NCBI GenBank assembly: GCA_024401695.1
Contig: JAKSKN010000017.1
Coordinates: 1-47,040 of the forward strand
Reading direction: 5' to 3'
Source of the DNA: Bacteroidales bacterium
Lineage (GTDB): Bacteria > Bacteroidota > Bacteroidia > Bacteroidales > UBA932
DNA: 47,040 nt
Positions 6,821 through 16,629 of this stretch are shown piece by piece (positions within the stretch are counted from its first letter, which is position 1; each line of letters begins with the position of its first letter). A program made the position numbers and the translations under genes. The notes under the pieces were generated by a model. It searched no databases. It worked only from the letters and a program-made list of their open reading frames with translations, and was not told where the DNA came from.

Positions 6821-8142
6821 CCTGCGACTCACGCAAAGTCACCCCGGGCTGCCTTTTCATAGCGGTCAAGGGGGCGAACGACGACGGCAACAAATACATC
6901 GACGCCGCCATGAAAGCCGGCGCGGCCGCCTATGTCTCCACTGACAGGCTCGGTCTCGCCCGCATTGCCGACGAGTTCTACGGCCATCCCAGCGGGAAAC
7001 TGAAACTCGTGGGCATCACCGGCACCAACGGAAAGACGACGACCGTCACCCTGCTGTACAATATGATGCGCAGCCTCGGTTACGAATGCGGTCTGCTCTC
7101 AACCATAGCCAATTATGTCGGCTCGAGACGCACCGAGACCACCAACACCACCTCCGACCCTATCACCATCAACCGCCTGCTGGCCGAAATGGTTGACGCC
7201 GGATGTGAATACTGCTTTATGGAGGTCAGCTCCATCGGAGTCGAGCAGCAGCGGGTCGCATATCTGGAATTCGCCGTCGGCATCTTCTCGAATCTCACCC
7301 ACGACCATCTGGACTATCACGGGACATTCGCAGAATATCTGCGCTGCAAGAAGATGTTCTTCGACGATCTGCCGGCAAGCGCAACCGCCATCACGAACAT
7401 CGATGACCGCAACGGCGCCGTGATGGCCCAGAACACCAGAGCAAAGGTTGTGACATATTCCTGCCACAGCGCAGCGGACCATACCTGCCGCATCATCGAA
7501 GAGAGTTTCGACGGAATGCTTCTGAAGATGGACGGAATCGAGGTCTGGACAAAGCTGATCGGAGCGCACAACGCATACAACCTGCTCGCCATCTACAGCG
7601 CAGCCATCGCCCTCGGCACCCCTGTGGAGGAGGCCCTCATCGCGCTGTCCAAGCTGGAGTCTGCTCCGGGGAGGCTCGAGAACCACCGCGGCCCGCGCGA
7701 CCTCAGCGTCATCATTGACTACGCGCACACGCCGGATGCGATGGAGAACGTACTCAAGACACTGCGTGACGTTGCGCCCGAGCGCGAACTCATCTGCCTT
7801 TTCGGCTGCGGCGGCGACCGTGACAGGACAAAGCGTCCGGAGATGGCAGGGGTTGCGGAAAAATTCGCAGACAGGATATTCGTAACCTCGGACAACTCAC
7901 GTACCGAGCGCACCGAAGATATCATCGAAGACATAAAGAAGGGCTTCACGCCGTCAGGGCTTGCGAAGACCATATGCATTTCTGACCGCAGGGAAGCAAT
8001 ACGCACAGCCATTATGCTGGCACCGGAAGGCGCGACAATACTTCTGGCGGGCAAGGGACACGAGGATTACCAGATTCTCGGCACCGAGAAGCTGCATTTC
8101 GATGAAAAGGAAATTGTTGAAGAAGTGTTTAAATCCTTATAA
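6793..8142 (+). CDS. murE: UDP-MurNAc-tripeptide synthetase MurE
   Basis: 449 residues, somewhat short for the family. It has an abbreviated N-terminal UDP-binding part (CDSRKVTPGCLFIAVKG at 10-26), the ATP loop GITGTNGKTT near 75, the carbamylated-lysine region, and the C-terminal ligase domain with GCGGDRDRTKRPEM. The substrate-choice motif reads DNSRTE; the Arg in DNPR is what contacts meso-diaminopimelate in E. coli MurE, so m-DAP addition is expected although Pro is replaced by Ser. The ATG at 6793, inside the end of ftsI, is the only usable start: the frame has a stop at 6757 and no ATG, GTG or TTG between. Three bases before mraY. Confidence 0.95.
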   Translation: MLPREYPAITCDSRKVTPGCLFIAVKGANDDGNKYIDAAMKAGAAAYVSTDRLGLARIADEFYGHPSGKLKLVGITGTNGKTTTVTLLYNMMRSLGYECGLLSTIANYVGSRRTETTNTTSDPITINRLLAEMVDAGCEYCFMEVSSIGVEQQRVAYLEFAVGIFSNLTHDHLDYHGTFAEYLRCKKMFFDDLPASATAITNIDDRNGAVMAQNTRAKVVTYSCHSAADHTCRIIEESFDGMLLKMDGIEVWTKLIGAHNAYNLLAIYSAAIALGTPVEEALIALSKLESAPGRLENHRGPRDLSVIIDYAHTPDAMENVLKTLRDVAPERELICLFGCGGDRDRTKRPEMAGVAEKFADRIFVTSDNSRTERTEDIIEDIKKGFTPSGLAKTICISDRREAIRTAIMLAPEGATILLAGKGHEDYQILGTEKLHFDEKEIVEEVFKSL

Positions 8143-8145
8143 GCT

Positions 8146-9303
8146 ATGATATATCATTTAGTCGAATGGCTCAAGGAACTTGGAATTGACCTGCCGGGAT
8201 CAGGTTTGATGGGGTATCTGTCCTTCAGGGCGATGCTCGCAGCCGTGATCAGTATGATCATTTCATTCTTTGTCGGGAAAAAGATCATCGGGCTGCTCCA
8301 GAAAAAGCAGATCGGAGAGACCATACGCGACCTCGGTCTGGAAGGGCAGATGCAGAAGAAGGGGACCCCGACAATGGGCGGCGTCATCATCATCCTGTCC
8401 GTCATAGGTTCTGCCCTGCTGGTGTGCAGGCTGGACAGCATCTACACGATGCTGCTGATTGTCACGACCCTGTGGTGCGGAGCCATCGGCTTCACCGACG
8501 ACTACATCAAGGTGTTCAAGCATAAAAAGGAAGGAATGAGCGAGAAAGGCAAGCTTGTGCTGCAGTTCGGCCTGGGCCTTTTCATCGCCCTTATGTGCTG
8601 CATCAGCCCCGAGATCCATTCAGACAACCTCATCACCACCATCCCTTTCGTCAAGGCAAATGAGTTCGATTACTCGTGGCTGTCGCCATTCAAGGGCCAG
8701 CTGGGCGTCTATTGCTCCTGGGGTATCTATATGCTGATGATCATATTCGTCATCCTTGCCTGTTCAAACGGCACGAACCTCACCGACGGTATGGACGGCC
8801 TTGCTGCCGGCACATCTGCGATAGTAGGTGTCGTGATCGGCGTGATGGCCTGGCTCAGCGGCGATGCACTTGATGCCAGTTACCTCAACATAATGCACAT
8901 CCCGGGTGCCGGCGAGGTCGCGATCTTTATGTCGGCCTTCGTCGGAGCCCTTATCGGATTCCTCTGGTACAACACGTTCCCCGCCCAGGTATTCATGGGC
9001 GACACCGGCAGCCTTACCATAGGCGGAGTCATAGGCGTCAGCGCCATTCTCATCCGCAAGGAACTCCTTCTGCCTCTGCTCTGCGGAATCTTCCTGATGG
9101 AGAGTCTGTCAGTAATCATCCAGAGGACCCATTTCAAACGCACCAAGAAGAAATATGGCGAAGGACGGCGCGTCTTCCTGATGGCACCGCTCCATCACCA
9201 TTACCAGAAAAAAAACATCCCGGAGCCTCGTATAGTCACTCGCTTCTGGATTGTGGGAATATTGCTCGGAGTGGCATCACTTGCTATTTTGAAGATCAGA
9301 TAA
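8146..9303 (+). CDS. mraY: Phospho-MurNAc-pentapeptide transferase MraY
   Basis: 385 residues with about ten membrane segments. It makes lipid I by joining phospho-MurNAc-pentapeptide to undecaprenyl phosphate at the inner membrane. Family signatures are intact: KKGTPTMGG near 65-73, FTDDYIK with Asp118/Asp119, GTNLTDGMDGLA near 206, FMGDTGSL near 284 and the HHHYQKK motif near 346. It follows murE after three bases and precedes murD by one, in the classical dcw order except that murF, which often sits between murE and mraY, is absent. Confidence 0.97.
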   Translation: MIYHLVEWLKELGIDLPGSGLMGYLSFRAMLAAVISMIISFFVGKKIIGLLQKKQIGETIRDLGLEGQMQKKGTPTMGGVIIILSVIGSALLVCRLDSIYTMLLIVTTLWCGAIGFTDDYIKVFKHKKEGMSEKGKLVLQFGLGLFIALMCCISPEIHSDNLITTIPFVKANEFDYSWLSPFKGQLGVYCSWGIYMLMIIFVILACSNGTNLTDGMDGLAAGTSAIVGVVIGVMAWLSGDALDASYLNIMHIPGAGEVAIFMSAFVGALIGFLWYNTFPAQVFMGDTGSLTIGGVIGVSAILIRKELLLPLLCGIFLMESLSVIIQRTHFKRTKKKYGEGRRVFLMAPLHHHYQKKNIPEPRIVTRFWIVGILLGVASLAILKIR

Positions 9304-9304
9304 T

Positions 9305-10636
9305 ATGAGAGTCGCAGTATTGGGTGGCGGCGAGAGCGGAGTAGGTTCCGCCGTCCTGGCAAAAGTCAAGGGCTTCGATGTCTTCCTCTCAGATATGGGA
9401 GCGATCAAGCCCGAATATATCAAGACCCTGGAGGAATGGCACATCCCTTACGAGCAGGGCCGTCATTCCGAGGACCTGATCCTCAACGCCGACGAGGTGG
9501 TGAAGAGCCCGGGCATCCCATCCACGGCCCCGATGGTGCGTGCGATAGCCGAGAAGGGCATCCATATAGTGTCCGAGATAGAATTCGCATCACGTTTTGA
9601 CAGCGCGAAGAAAATCTGCATCACGGGATCGAACGGCAAGACCACCACGACATCCCTGATCTACTACCTCCTGAAGGAAGCTGGTCTGAACGTCGGTCTC
9701 GGCGGCAACATAGGCAAGAGCTACGCTATGCAGGTCGCAACCGAGAAGCACGACTACTATGTCCTCGAGATCAGCAGTTTCCAGCTTGATGACACCTACG
9801 ATTTCAGGCCCGACATCGCCATCCTGATGAACATCACGCCAGACCATCTCGACAGGTATGACCACAAGATGGAGAACTACACACTCGCCAAATTCAAGAT
9901 CACTCAGAACCTCCGTCCCGAGGATTGCTTCATATTCGACTCCGACGACAAGATTACCATAGGGCATCTCAGCAAGATCGTCCTCAAGGCAAAGATGCTT
10001 CCGTTCACACAGGAAAAGGAGGTAAGTCAGGGCGCTTTCATCCGCGACGGGAAGATTGTCCTGCGCTATGGCGAAGATGAAACCGACATTTATCTCAACC
10101 AGCTTGCGCTCGGCGGACGCCACAACATCTACAATTCAATGGCAGCCGCCCTGGCAGCAAAGGCATCAGGCATCGATGACGAGGTCATCCGCAAGTCGCT
10201 CAGGACATTCTCGCCTATCGAGCACAGGCTCGAGCCGGTGTTGAGCGTCAGGAACGTCCTCTATATCAATGATTCAAAGGCAACGAACATCGACTCGGCG
10301 TGGTATGCGCTCGAGTGCCAGACCAGCCCTGTGATATGGATTGTGGGCGGCAAGGACAAAGGCAACGACTACAGCATCCTTGACGAACTTGTAAGGAAGA
10401 AGGTCAAGGCGATCGTCTGTATGGGCGTTGACAACAGCAAGATACACGCTGCATACGAGAAATTCGGATTGCCTATGGTGGACACCGGATCTGCCGAGGA
10501 GGCGGTCCGCGAGTCCGCGAAACTCGCCAGTCCGGGCGACGTCGTGCTGCTCAGCCCTTGCTGTGCAAGCTTCGACCTCTTCGACAACTACGAGGACAGG
10601 GGCCGCAAATTCAAGGACGCAGTCAGAAAATTATAA
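9305..10636 (+). CDS. murD: UDP-MurNAc-alanine:D-glutamate ligase MurD
   Basis: 443 residues with the three Mur-ligase domains: a Rossmann-like N-terminus (VAVLGGGESGVG), the central ATPase domain with GSNGKTTTTSL near 104, GLGGNIGKSY and NITPDHLDRYDHKMENY, and a C-terminal domain with NDSKATNIDSAWYAL and IVGGKDKGNDY. It adds D-Glu to UDP-MurNAc-L-Ala in the cytosol. The ATG follows the mraY stop by one base; ftsW starts six bases after the stop. Confidence 0.97.
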   Translation: MRVAVLGGGESGVGSAVLAKVKGFDVFLSDMGAIKPEYIKTLEEWHIPYEQGRHSEDLILNADEVVKSPGIPSTAPMVRAIAEKGIHIVSEIEFASRFDSAKKICITGSNGKTTTTSLIYYLLKEAGLNVGLGGNIGKSYAMQVATEKHDYYVLEISSFQLDDTYDFRPDIAILMNITPDHLDRYDHKMENYTLAKFKITQNLRPEDCFIFDSDDKITIGHLSKIVLKAKMLPFTQEKEVSQGAFIRDGKIVLRYGEDETDIYLNQLALGGRHNIYNSMAAALAAKASGIDDEVIRKSLRTFSPIEHRLEPVLSVRNVLYINDSKATNIDSAWYALECQTSPVIWIVGGKDKGNDYSILDELVRKKVKAIVCMGVDNSKIHAAYEKFGLPMVDTGSAEEAVRESAKLASPGDVVLLSPCCASFDLFDNYEDRGRKFKDAVRKL

Positions 10637-10642
10637 GCATAT

Positions 10643-11953
10643 ATGGCAGAGACAAGAAAGACAGGCAGGCCGTTGGCCGAGAGACTTGAAGGCGACAAGG
10701 TGGTGTGGATCATCGTGATGATGCTCCTCCTCATCTCCATCGTCTGCATGTTCTCATCCACCTCCAGACTTTTGCGCGGTGATATGACAAGGCTCGACCT
10801 CGTCAAGAACCAGCTGTTCATGGTGGGTGCGGGGCTTCTTGTCATCATAGGCTGCTACAACATCAAGAACATCGGAGTGTTCCGCTGGTGTGCCAAGTTC
10901 GGATTCCTGATCTCGTTCGCTCTCCTGCTGATTCTTGACCTCCATATCAAGACTCCTTTCATCAAGGCCATCAACATCAACAACGCCTGGCGAATACTGT
11001 CGGTCGCCGGCGTGCAGATCCACGTGTTCGAGGTTGTCAAGGTTGCGATGGTGCTCTACTTCGCCTGGGCGATAGACGCCTTGAAGGAGGGCCGCCTCAG
11101 ATGGCCGGGGAAGCTGCTCTGGCAGAAAGCGGTCTATCTCTACGCACCTTTCCTCATCACCTTCGTGATGATCATCCCGGGCAGCAACTCCAGTGCCCTG
11201 TTCATCGGCGGGATAATGTTCATCGTGATCCTGCTCGGCGGAGGGAACGCCCGCGAGCTGTTCCTCCTTGCGGCAGCCGGAGCACTCATCATCGCAATAT
11301 GCGTAGGCATCTTCAAGATCTCCGACGGCAGATTCATGTCGCGCATCGGCACCGGCATCGAGCGTGTTTTTGAAGATGAAGATTGGGAGAGCCAGTTTGA
11401 GGCGGCGCCTAAAGGCAGCAAGGAGTATCAGGAAGCCCTTGACGCACTTCGGCAGCCTATCAGCGCAAAGATCGCCATCAAGGAAGGAAGGTTCCTCGGG
11501 AAGGGGCCCGGGCAGAGCACCCAAAGGTATGTCGTCCCGGATATGTCCGAGGACTATATGTACAGTTTCATTGTTGAAGAATATGGCATCTGGGGCGCAG
11601 CCCTGGTGATTTTCCTATATGTATCACTTCTTGCAAGAGCATCGCTCATAGCCCGCAACTGCGGCAGCGATGATTTCGCCAAGCTTACGGTGGCCGGTCT
11701 CTGCCTGCTCATCACAGGTCAGGCCTTCCTCCATATGTTTGTCAATGCCGACATCGGGCCGATGACCGGGCAGACGCTTCCGCTCATCAGCCACGGCAAC
11801 TCCGCCTTCCTCTGCTTCTGCCTCGCATTCGGAATAATCCTGAGCATAAGCAGGATAGCGGCCAGGAAAATCGAGAAGGAATCCCTTATGGCCGAGCCTC
11901 TTGTAGAAATGCACGAAAACCCTGAAGAAAAACCATCAAATGATGAACTATAA
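10643..11953 (+). CDS. ftsW: Septal peptidoglycan polymerase FtsW
   Basis: 436 residues, SEDS family, with about ten membrane helices. Conserved features include the N-terminal segment after a short cytoplasmic tail, the hydrophilic loop with RFLGKGPGQSTQRYVVPDMSEDYMYSFIVEEYGIWGA (about 285-320) containing the glutamates typical of FtsW, and QTLPLISHGNSAFLCF near 378. FtsW polymerises glycan strands from lipid II together with FtsI. The cytoplasmic C-terminus is acidic. The 3' end overlaps murG by 14 bases. Confidence 0.95.
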   Translation: MAETRKTGRPLAERLEGDKVVWIIVMMLLLISIVCMFSSTSRLLRGDMTRLDLVKNQLFMVGAGLLVIIGCYNIKNIGVFRWCAKFGFLISFALLLILDLHIKTPFIKAININNAWRILSVAGVQIHVFEVVKVAMVLYFAWAIDALKEGRLRWPGKLLWQKAVYLYAPFLITFVMIIPGSNSSALFIGGIMFIVILLGGGNARELFLLAAAGALIIAICVGIFKISDGRFMSRIGTGIERVFEDEDWESQFEAAPKGSKEYQEALDALRQPISAKIAIKEGRFLGKGPGQSTQRYVVPDMSEDYMYSFIVEEYGIWGAALVIFLYVSLLARASLIARNCGSDDFAKLTVAGLCLLITGQAFLHMFVNADIGPMTGQTLPLISHGNSAFLCFCLAFGIILSISRIAARKIEKESLMAEPLVEMHENPEEKPSNDEL

Positions 11954-13067
11954 AAAATTACGTGTCATTATCAGCGGCGGCGGTACCGGCGGTCACATTT
12001 TCCCGGCGGTATCCATTGCCGGCAAACTTATGGAAGTGAATCCGGAGACTGAAATCCTCTTCGTCGGAGCAGAAGGCAAGATGGAGATGGAGAAAGTGCC
12101 GCAGGCCGGATACAAGATCGTCGGACTCCCAATCGTCGGCCTCCAGAGGAAGCTGACGCTGAAGAACATAATCAATGACATCAAGGTGCCGTTCAAGGTC
12201 GTCAGCAGCTATACGATGGCCAGAAAGATCATCAAGGATTTCAAGCCGGACGTAGTTGTAGGCGTAGGCGGTTATGCCAGTGCGCCGCTTCTGTTCGCCG
12301 CCACGTCAATGAAAGTCCCTTCCCTCATACAGGAGCAGAACGGATTCGCAGGCCTGACCAACAAGATGCTCGGGTCAAAGGTCGACAGCATCTGCGTCGC
12401 ATACGACGGGATGGAGAAATTCTTCCCGAAAGAGAAGATTGTCTTCAGCGGCAACCCCATCCGTCCCGAGATGCACCGGTACAACGAGGCGGACAAGCTC
12501 CGCGGAATCAGGTTCTACGGTCTGGATGAGAACAAGAGGCACCTGCTCATCGTCGGCGGAAGCCTGGGTGCCGGCACGCTCAACCGCGCAATGAAGTCCT
12601 GGATCGAGGCGGGATGCCCGGGAGGCGACGATGTCGAGGTCCTCTGGCAGTGCGGCAAGTATTACAAGGCCGGAGTTGACGAATTTATGGCAGGACGCAA
12701 TCTTCCTCATATCCAGGCGACCGATTTCATCGGAAGGATGGACCTCGCCTACGCGATGGCGGACGTGGTGATCAGCCGCAGCGGTGCATCATCAGTCTCC
12801 GAGCTGTGCGCCACCGGCAAGGCCTCCATCTTCGTGCCGTCGCCAAACGTAGCCGAAGACCACCAGACGCACAATGCAATGGCCCTCGTAAGCAAGGATG
12901 CGGCTGTGATCGTGAAGGACGCAGAAGCCGGCAGGAAACTCCTCCCGGTCGCAATGGAGCTCATCCACGACCCGGAAAGGATCACCAGAATAGAAAACAA
13001 CGCTCTCAAGCTTGCCAAGCTTGATGCTGCGCAGACAATCGTTGACGAAGTATATAAGCTTGTATGA
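11940..13067 (+). CDS. murG: UDP-GlcNAc:lipid I transferase MurG
   Basis: 375 residues, GT-B glycosyltransferase. It begins close to the G-loop ISGGGTGGHIFPAVSIA, and has VVGVGGYASAPLLFAA near 103, QEQNGFAGLTNKML near 127, VGGSLGA near 201 and SRSGASSVSELCATGKASIFVPSP near 279. It transfers GlcNAc to lipid I, forming lipid II on the inner face of the membrane. Two adjacent ATGs (11940 and 11943) are possible; the first is used here. It overlaps ftsW by 14 bases and murC by four (ATGA). Confidence 0.96.
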   Translation: MMNYKKLRVIISGGGTGGHIFPAVSIAGKLMEVNPETEILFVGAEGKMEMEKVPQAGYKIVGLPIVGLQRKLTLKNIINDIKVPFKVVSSYTMARKIIKDFKPDVVVGVGGYASAPLLFAATSMKVPSLIQEQNGFAGLTNKMLGSKVDSICVAYDGMEKFFPKEKIVFSGNPIRPEMHRYNEADKLRGIRFYGLDENKRHLLIVGGSLGAGTLNRAMKSWIEAGCPGGDDVEVLWQCGKYYKAGVDEFMAGRNLPHIQATDFIGRMDLAYAMADVVISRSGASSVSELCATGKASIFVPSPNVAEDHQTHNAMALVSKDAAVIVKDAEAGRKLLPVAMELIHDPERITRIENNALKLAKLDAAQTIVDEVYKLV

Positions 13068-14425
13068 AAAAGTCTTATTCCCACATCTATTTCATAGGCA
13101 TTGGCGGCATAGGTATGAGCGCCATAGCCAGATATTTCAAGTTCAAGGGATACGAGGTCTCAGGATATGACAAGACACCGTCGGAATTGACCGCCGCCCT
13201 CGAAGCGGAAGGCATCCCTGTCCATTATGACGACGATATCAGCCGCATCCCGAAGAAAGTCAAGAGCACGCTTGTAGTCTATACACCTGCGATTCCAGCC
13301 AGCCTCGGCGAACTTCAATATGTACTCGACAAAGGTTACCGCGTGATCAAGCGTTCGCAGATGCTCGGAGAGATCACAGCCGGGCAGACCTGCCTCGCCG
13401 TTGCCGGCACACACGGCAAGACCACCACATCGACTCTTGTAGCGCACATCATAACCGAAAGCGGAGAGGGCTGTTCAGCGTTCCTCGGCGGCATCTCCAA
13501 GAACTACGGGACCAATATGCTGATGAGCCACACCCCTACCGTGGTCGTGGAAGCCGACGAGTTCGACCGTTCATTCCACCAGCTCCATCCCGCCATCACC
13601 GCCATCACCGCTATGGATGCCGACCACCTCGACATCTACGGCGACCTCGAGCACGTGCACGAGGCGTTCCGCAAATACGCTTCACAGGTAAGCGAAACCA
13701 TCATCCTGAAACTCGGCCTGCCGATCACTACCGATAACACGCAGGCAAAGATATTCACATATCACTTCGACAATCCCGAGGCCGATTTCCACAGCACGAA
13801 CCTGCGCCTCGACGCAATGGGATATTATACCTACGATCTCGTATATCCGGGCGGAGTTCTCACCGACATCAAGGTGGGCGCACTCGGCTGGGTCAATGTC
13901 GAGAACAGCATCGCAGCGGCAGCCGTCTGTCTCTGCCACGGTGCAGACGGGCAGAAAGTCCGCCACGCCATCGGCACGTTCGAGGGCGCGAAGCGCAGGC
14001 TTGACGTCCACCTCAACTCGCCCCGCCTCACCTACATCGATGACTATGCCCATCACCCGGCCGAACTGGCCAGCGCAATCTCGTCGATACGCAGGATATT
14101 CCCGGAGCGCAAGATAACCGGAATCTTCCAGCCGCACCTGTACACCAGGACCCGCGACTTCGCCGACGAATTCGCCGCAGCGCTCAGCCGCGTCGACAAG
14201 CTCATCCTGCTGGACATCTATCCGGCCAGGGAAGAGCCTATCCCGGGCGTCACATCACAGATAATATTCGACAAGGTCACCGCACCGGAGAAGGTCCTGA
14301 TGCGCAAGGAAGAACTTATGCCTTATCTTGAAAAGGAAAAACTTGACGTGCTCGCGACCTTCGGGGCGGGCAACATCGACAGATATATAGAGCCGATAAC
14401 CCAGTTGCTTTCACACAGGATATAG
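13064..14425 (+). CDS. murC: UDP-MurNAc:L-alanine ligase MurC
   Basis: 453 residues. Motifs: HIYFIGIGGIGMSAIA at the N-terminus (UDP-binding), AGTHGKTTTSTLVAHI near 117 (ATP loop), VVEADEFDRSF near 163, TAMDADHLDIYGD near 184 and IDDYAHHPAEL near 325. It adds the first amino acid of the stem peptide in the cytosol. Coupled to murG by a 4-base overlap and separated from ftsQ by three bases. Confidence 0.97.
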   Translation: MKKSYSHIYFIGIGGIGMSAIARYFKFKGYEVSGYDKTPSELTAALEAEGIPVHYDDDISRIPKKVKSTLVVYTPAIPASLGELQYVLDKGYRVIKRSQMLGEITAGQTCLAVAGTHGKTTTSTLVAHIITESGEGCSAFLGGISKNYGTNMLMSHTPTVVVEADEFDRSFHQLHPAITAITAMDADHLDIYGDLEHVHEAFRKYASQVSETIILKLGLPITTDNTQAKIFTYHFDNPEADFHSTNLRLDAMGYYTYDLVYPGGVLTDIKVGALGWVNVENSIAAAAVCLCHGADGQKVRHAIGTFEGAKRRLDVHLNSPRLTYIDDYAHHPAELASAISSIRRIFPERKITGIFQPHLYTRTRDFADEFAAALSRVDKLILLDIYPAREEPIPGVTSQIIFDKVTAPEKVLMRKEELMPYLEKEKLDVLATFGAGNIDRYIEPITQLLSHRI

Positions 14426-14428
14426 AGT

Positions 14429-15211
14429 ATGAACAAGATCCTCAGATATTCTCTTTCCGGAATTCTCGCCGCGGGCTTCTGCGTCGGGATGTGGTTCCTC
14501 GCGAGGGAGACCAGGAGCGAACGCGTATCCCTGGCCTGCCGCAGCCTGGAGATCACATTCCGCGACTCGCTGGAGTTCGTCTCGAAAGAGGATGTAAGAG
14601 GATTCATCAGCAACGGTTACGGGGCATATCTCGGCCAGCAGCTTGACAGCGTCAATCTCGGAAAGATCGAGAAGGTTCTGGAATCCCAGAGCGCAGTGCT
14701 GAAAAGCGAGGCGTGGGTGACTGATGACGGTGTCCTGCACGTGAGCATAACTCAGAGAGCTCCAGTTGTACGTTTCCAGAATGGCGAGGTCGGCTATTAT
14801 TCGGACGACCGTGGATTCATTTTCCCACTCCACCCGAGGTATACTGCAGATGTACCTCTGGTGGAGGGAGCCATTCCAATCGATGCCGACGGGACCTACA
14901 AGGGTATGGCCGCCACCGAGAAGGAAAGGCGCTGGATGGAAAGCGTCATCGCTCTTGTACATTATGCCTGGGACAGTCCCGAATGGAAAGGACGTTTCAA
15001 CGGCTGCCGGATCGGCGACAACGGAGATGTCATACTGCTTCCGAGCAGCGGAAAAGAGGAATTCATTATCGGCGACCTTATGGGCATCGAAGACAAATTC
15101 AACAGGATAGACAAGTATTATTCACATATTTATGCCCGCAAGGGAGACTTCTACAGCATAGTAAATTTAAAATATAAAGGTCAAATCATATGCAGGACGA
15201 AAGATATGTAG
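14429..15211 (+). CDS. ftsQ: Division protein FtsQ
   Basis: 260 residues with one N-terminal membrane segment (about 7-25) and a periplasmic POTRA/FtsQ-like domain: an ITFRDSLEFVSKEDVRGFI stretch, then LGKIEKVLESQSAVLKSEAWVTDDGVLHVSITQRAPVVRF, the typical FtsQ beta region preceding the RxP. FtsQ links FtsL/FtsB to other divisome proteins. Sequence conservation across the family is weak; the position between murC and ftsA supports the call. The 3' end overlaps ftsA by 22 bases. Confidence 0.9.
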   Translation: MNKILRYSLSGILAAGFCVGMWFLARETRSERVSLACRSLEITFRDSLEFVSKEDVRGFISNGYGAYLGQQLDSVNLGKIEKVLESQSAVLKSEAWVTDDGVLHVSITQRAPVVRFQNGEVGYYSDDRGFIFPLHPRYTADVPLVEGAIPIDADGTYKGMAATEKERRWMESVIALVHYAWDSPEWKGRFNGCRIGDNGDVILLPSSGKEEFIIGDLMGIEDKFNRIDKYYSHIYARKGDFYSIVNLKYKGQIICRTKDM

Positions 15212-16617
15212 CCTCAGCGGACCTGGGCTCAGGCAAGATTGCCATCAGCGTCGCCAAGATCGTCGGCGACGACATCCAGATCATTTACTACAAGGAGACA
15301 CCTTCTGAAGGTATCCGGCACAGTCTCGTGTTCAACCCCAAGAAGGCATCCGACTCCCTCAGGCTGGCCGTCAGGGAAGCCGAGAACGAGCTGAACATCA
15401 AGATCAGGCAGATCGTCGTAGGCCTGCCTCGCTGCGACATCCACCAGGAGGTCGCGCCCGCCCGCCTCGAACGCAGCGAACCGGACACCTGCATCACGCT
15501 CGAAGAGATCGTCGCGCTCAAGAATATGGCCCTTGACGACTACCCCCTGCAGGATGCCTCAAAAGAGGAGATCTACGGCGCCGTGGCCCAGTCGTTCTCT
15601 GCCGAAGACCTCATCAACCAGACAGAAGACGACATCACCGGAACCATCAGCGACATCCTCGAAGGCAACTTCAAGATCTTCGTCGGTTCAAAGTCGGCGA
15701 TCAAGAATATCAATATGATGTCCACCCTTGCCGAGATTGCCCTCGGACGCCAGTATTTCGTCCCTGACGCCGTAGCAAAGGCAGTCCTGACCAGCGGAGA
15801 GATGGACAACGGCGTGGCCCTCGTCGAGATCGGTTCAGGCGTCACCTCCCTCACCATCTACCATGGCGGCATCCTCCGGTACTATTATGCCATTCCTTTC
15901 GGCGGCAACATCATCACCACCGACATCAAATACGAATGCGGCTTCAAGGAGGCTCTCGCAGAGAACATAAAGCTTGCATTCGGTTCCTGCCAGCCCGACA
16001 AGCTGCAGACTATGAGCGACAAGATACTTCAGATCAACGATGAGGAAAGCGGCGGCTACGAGCATCTCTCCGTCAGCTACCTGTCACAGATCATCAACGC
16101 CCGTGCACAGGAGATCATCGAGGCGATACTCTTCCTCATCCAGGAAAGCGGCTATGCCGACAAGCTCCGCGACGGCGTGGTCCTGACCGGCGGCGGCGCA
16201 AACCTTGTCGGTCTCAGCAGCCTGTTCAAGGAAATGTCAGGATACTGCGTCCGTATGGGTTTCCCTCGCATCAGCAAATTCTGCTCGGCAGCCTGTCCCG
16301 GCGTCGGCGAGACGAGCGCAGCTGCTTCCATCGGCCTTATACTCAAAGCCAAGGAAGACAAATACATCAACTGCATCGAGGACCGTCCTGTCATTGTCAA
16401 GGACGAGGAGGCGGAAATCGAAGAGGAGATCAAGGACAGCGTATTCGACAAGAACTACGGAGTCATCGAGCCGAGCCGCGAAGGCGAAGGCAACCACAAG
16501 AAGCCAAAGAAGCCGAAGGGAAAGATCACCTGGGGCAGCAAACTGGCAAGCAAGCTCAGCAGCGCATTCGAGAGCAGCACACTGGGCAATCTTTATGATG
16601 AAATGGGAAAAGAGTAA
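15190..16617 (+). CDS. ftsA: Divisome actin-like protein FtsA
   Basis: 475 residues, longer than the E. coli protein of about 420. Actin-type ATPase motifs: VASADLGSGKIAISVAK (phosphate 1) at 8-24, VALVEIGSGVTSLTIYHGG near 204 (phosphate 2) and VVLTGGGANLVGLS near 329 (adenosine). The C-terminus has an acidic-then-basic linker (EAEIEEEIKDS..., KKPKKPKGK) leading to WGSKLASKLSSAF, a plausible amphipathic membrane-binding helix. FtsA tethers FtsZ to the membrane. The ATG at 15190 lies inside ftsQ; ftsZ follows after 12 bases. Confidence 0.95.
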   Translation: MQDERYVASADLGSGKIAISVAKIVGDDIQIIYYKETPSEGIRHSLVFNPKKASDSLRLAVREAENELNIKIRQIVVGLPRCDIHQEVAPARLERSEPDTCITLEEIVALKNMALDDYPLQDASKEEIYGAVAQSFSAEDLINQTEDDITGTISDILEGNFKIFVGSKSAIKNINMMSTLAEIALGRQYFVPDAVAKAVLTSGEMDNGVALVEIGSGVTSLTIYHGGILRYYYAIPFGGNIITTDIKYECGFKEALAENIKLAFGSCQPDKLQTMSDKILQINDEESGGYEHLSVSYLSQIINARAQEIIEAILFLIQESGYADKLRDGVVLTGGGANLVGLSSLFKEMSGYCVRMGFPRISKFCSAACPGVGETSAAASIGLILKAKEDKYINCIEDRPVIVKDEEAEIEEEIKDSVFDKNYGVIEPSREGEGNHKKPKKPKGKITWGSKLASKLSSAFESSTLGNLYDEMGKE

Positions 16618-16629
16618 AAATTCAACGTT

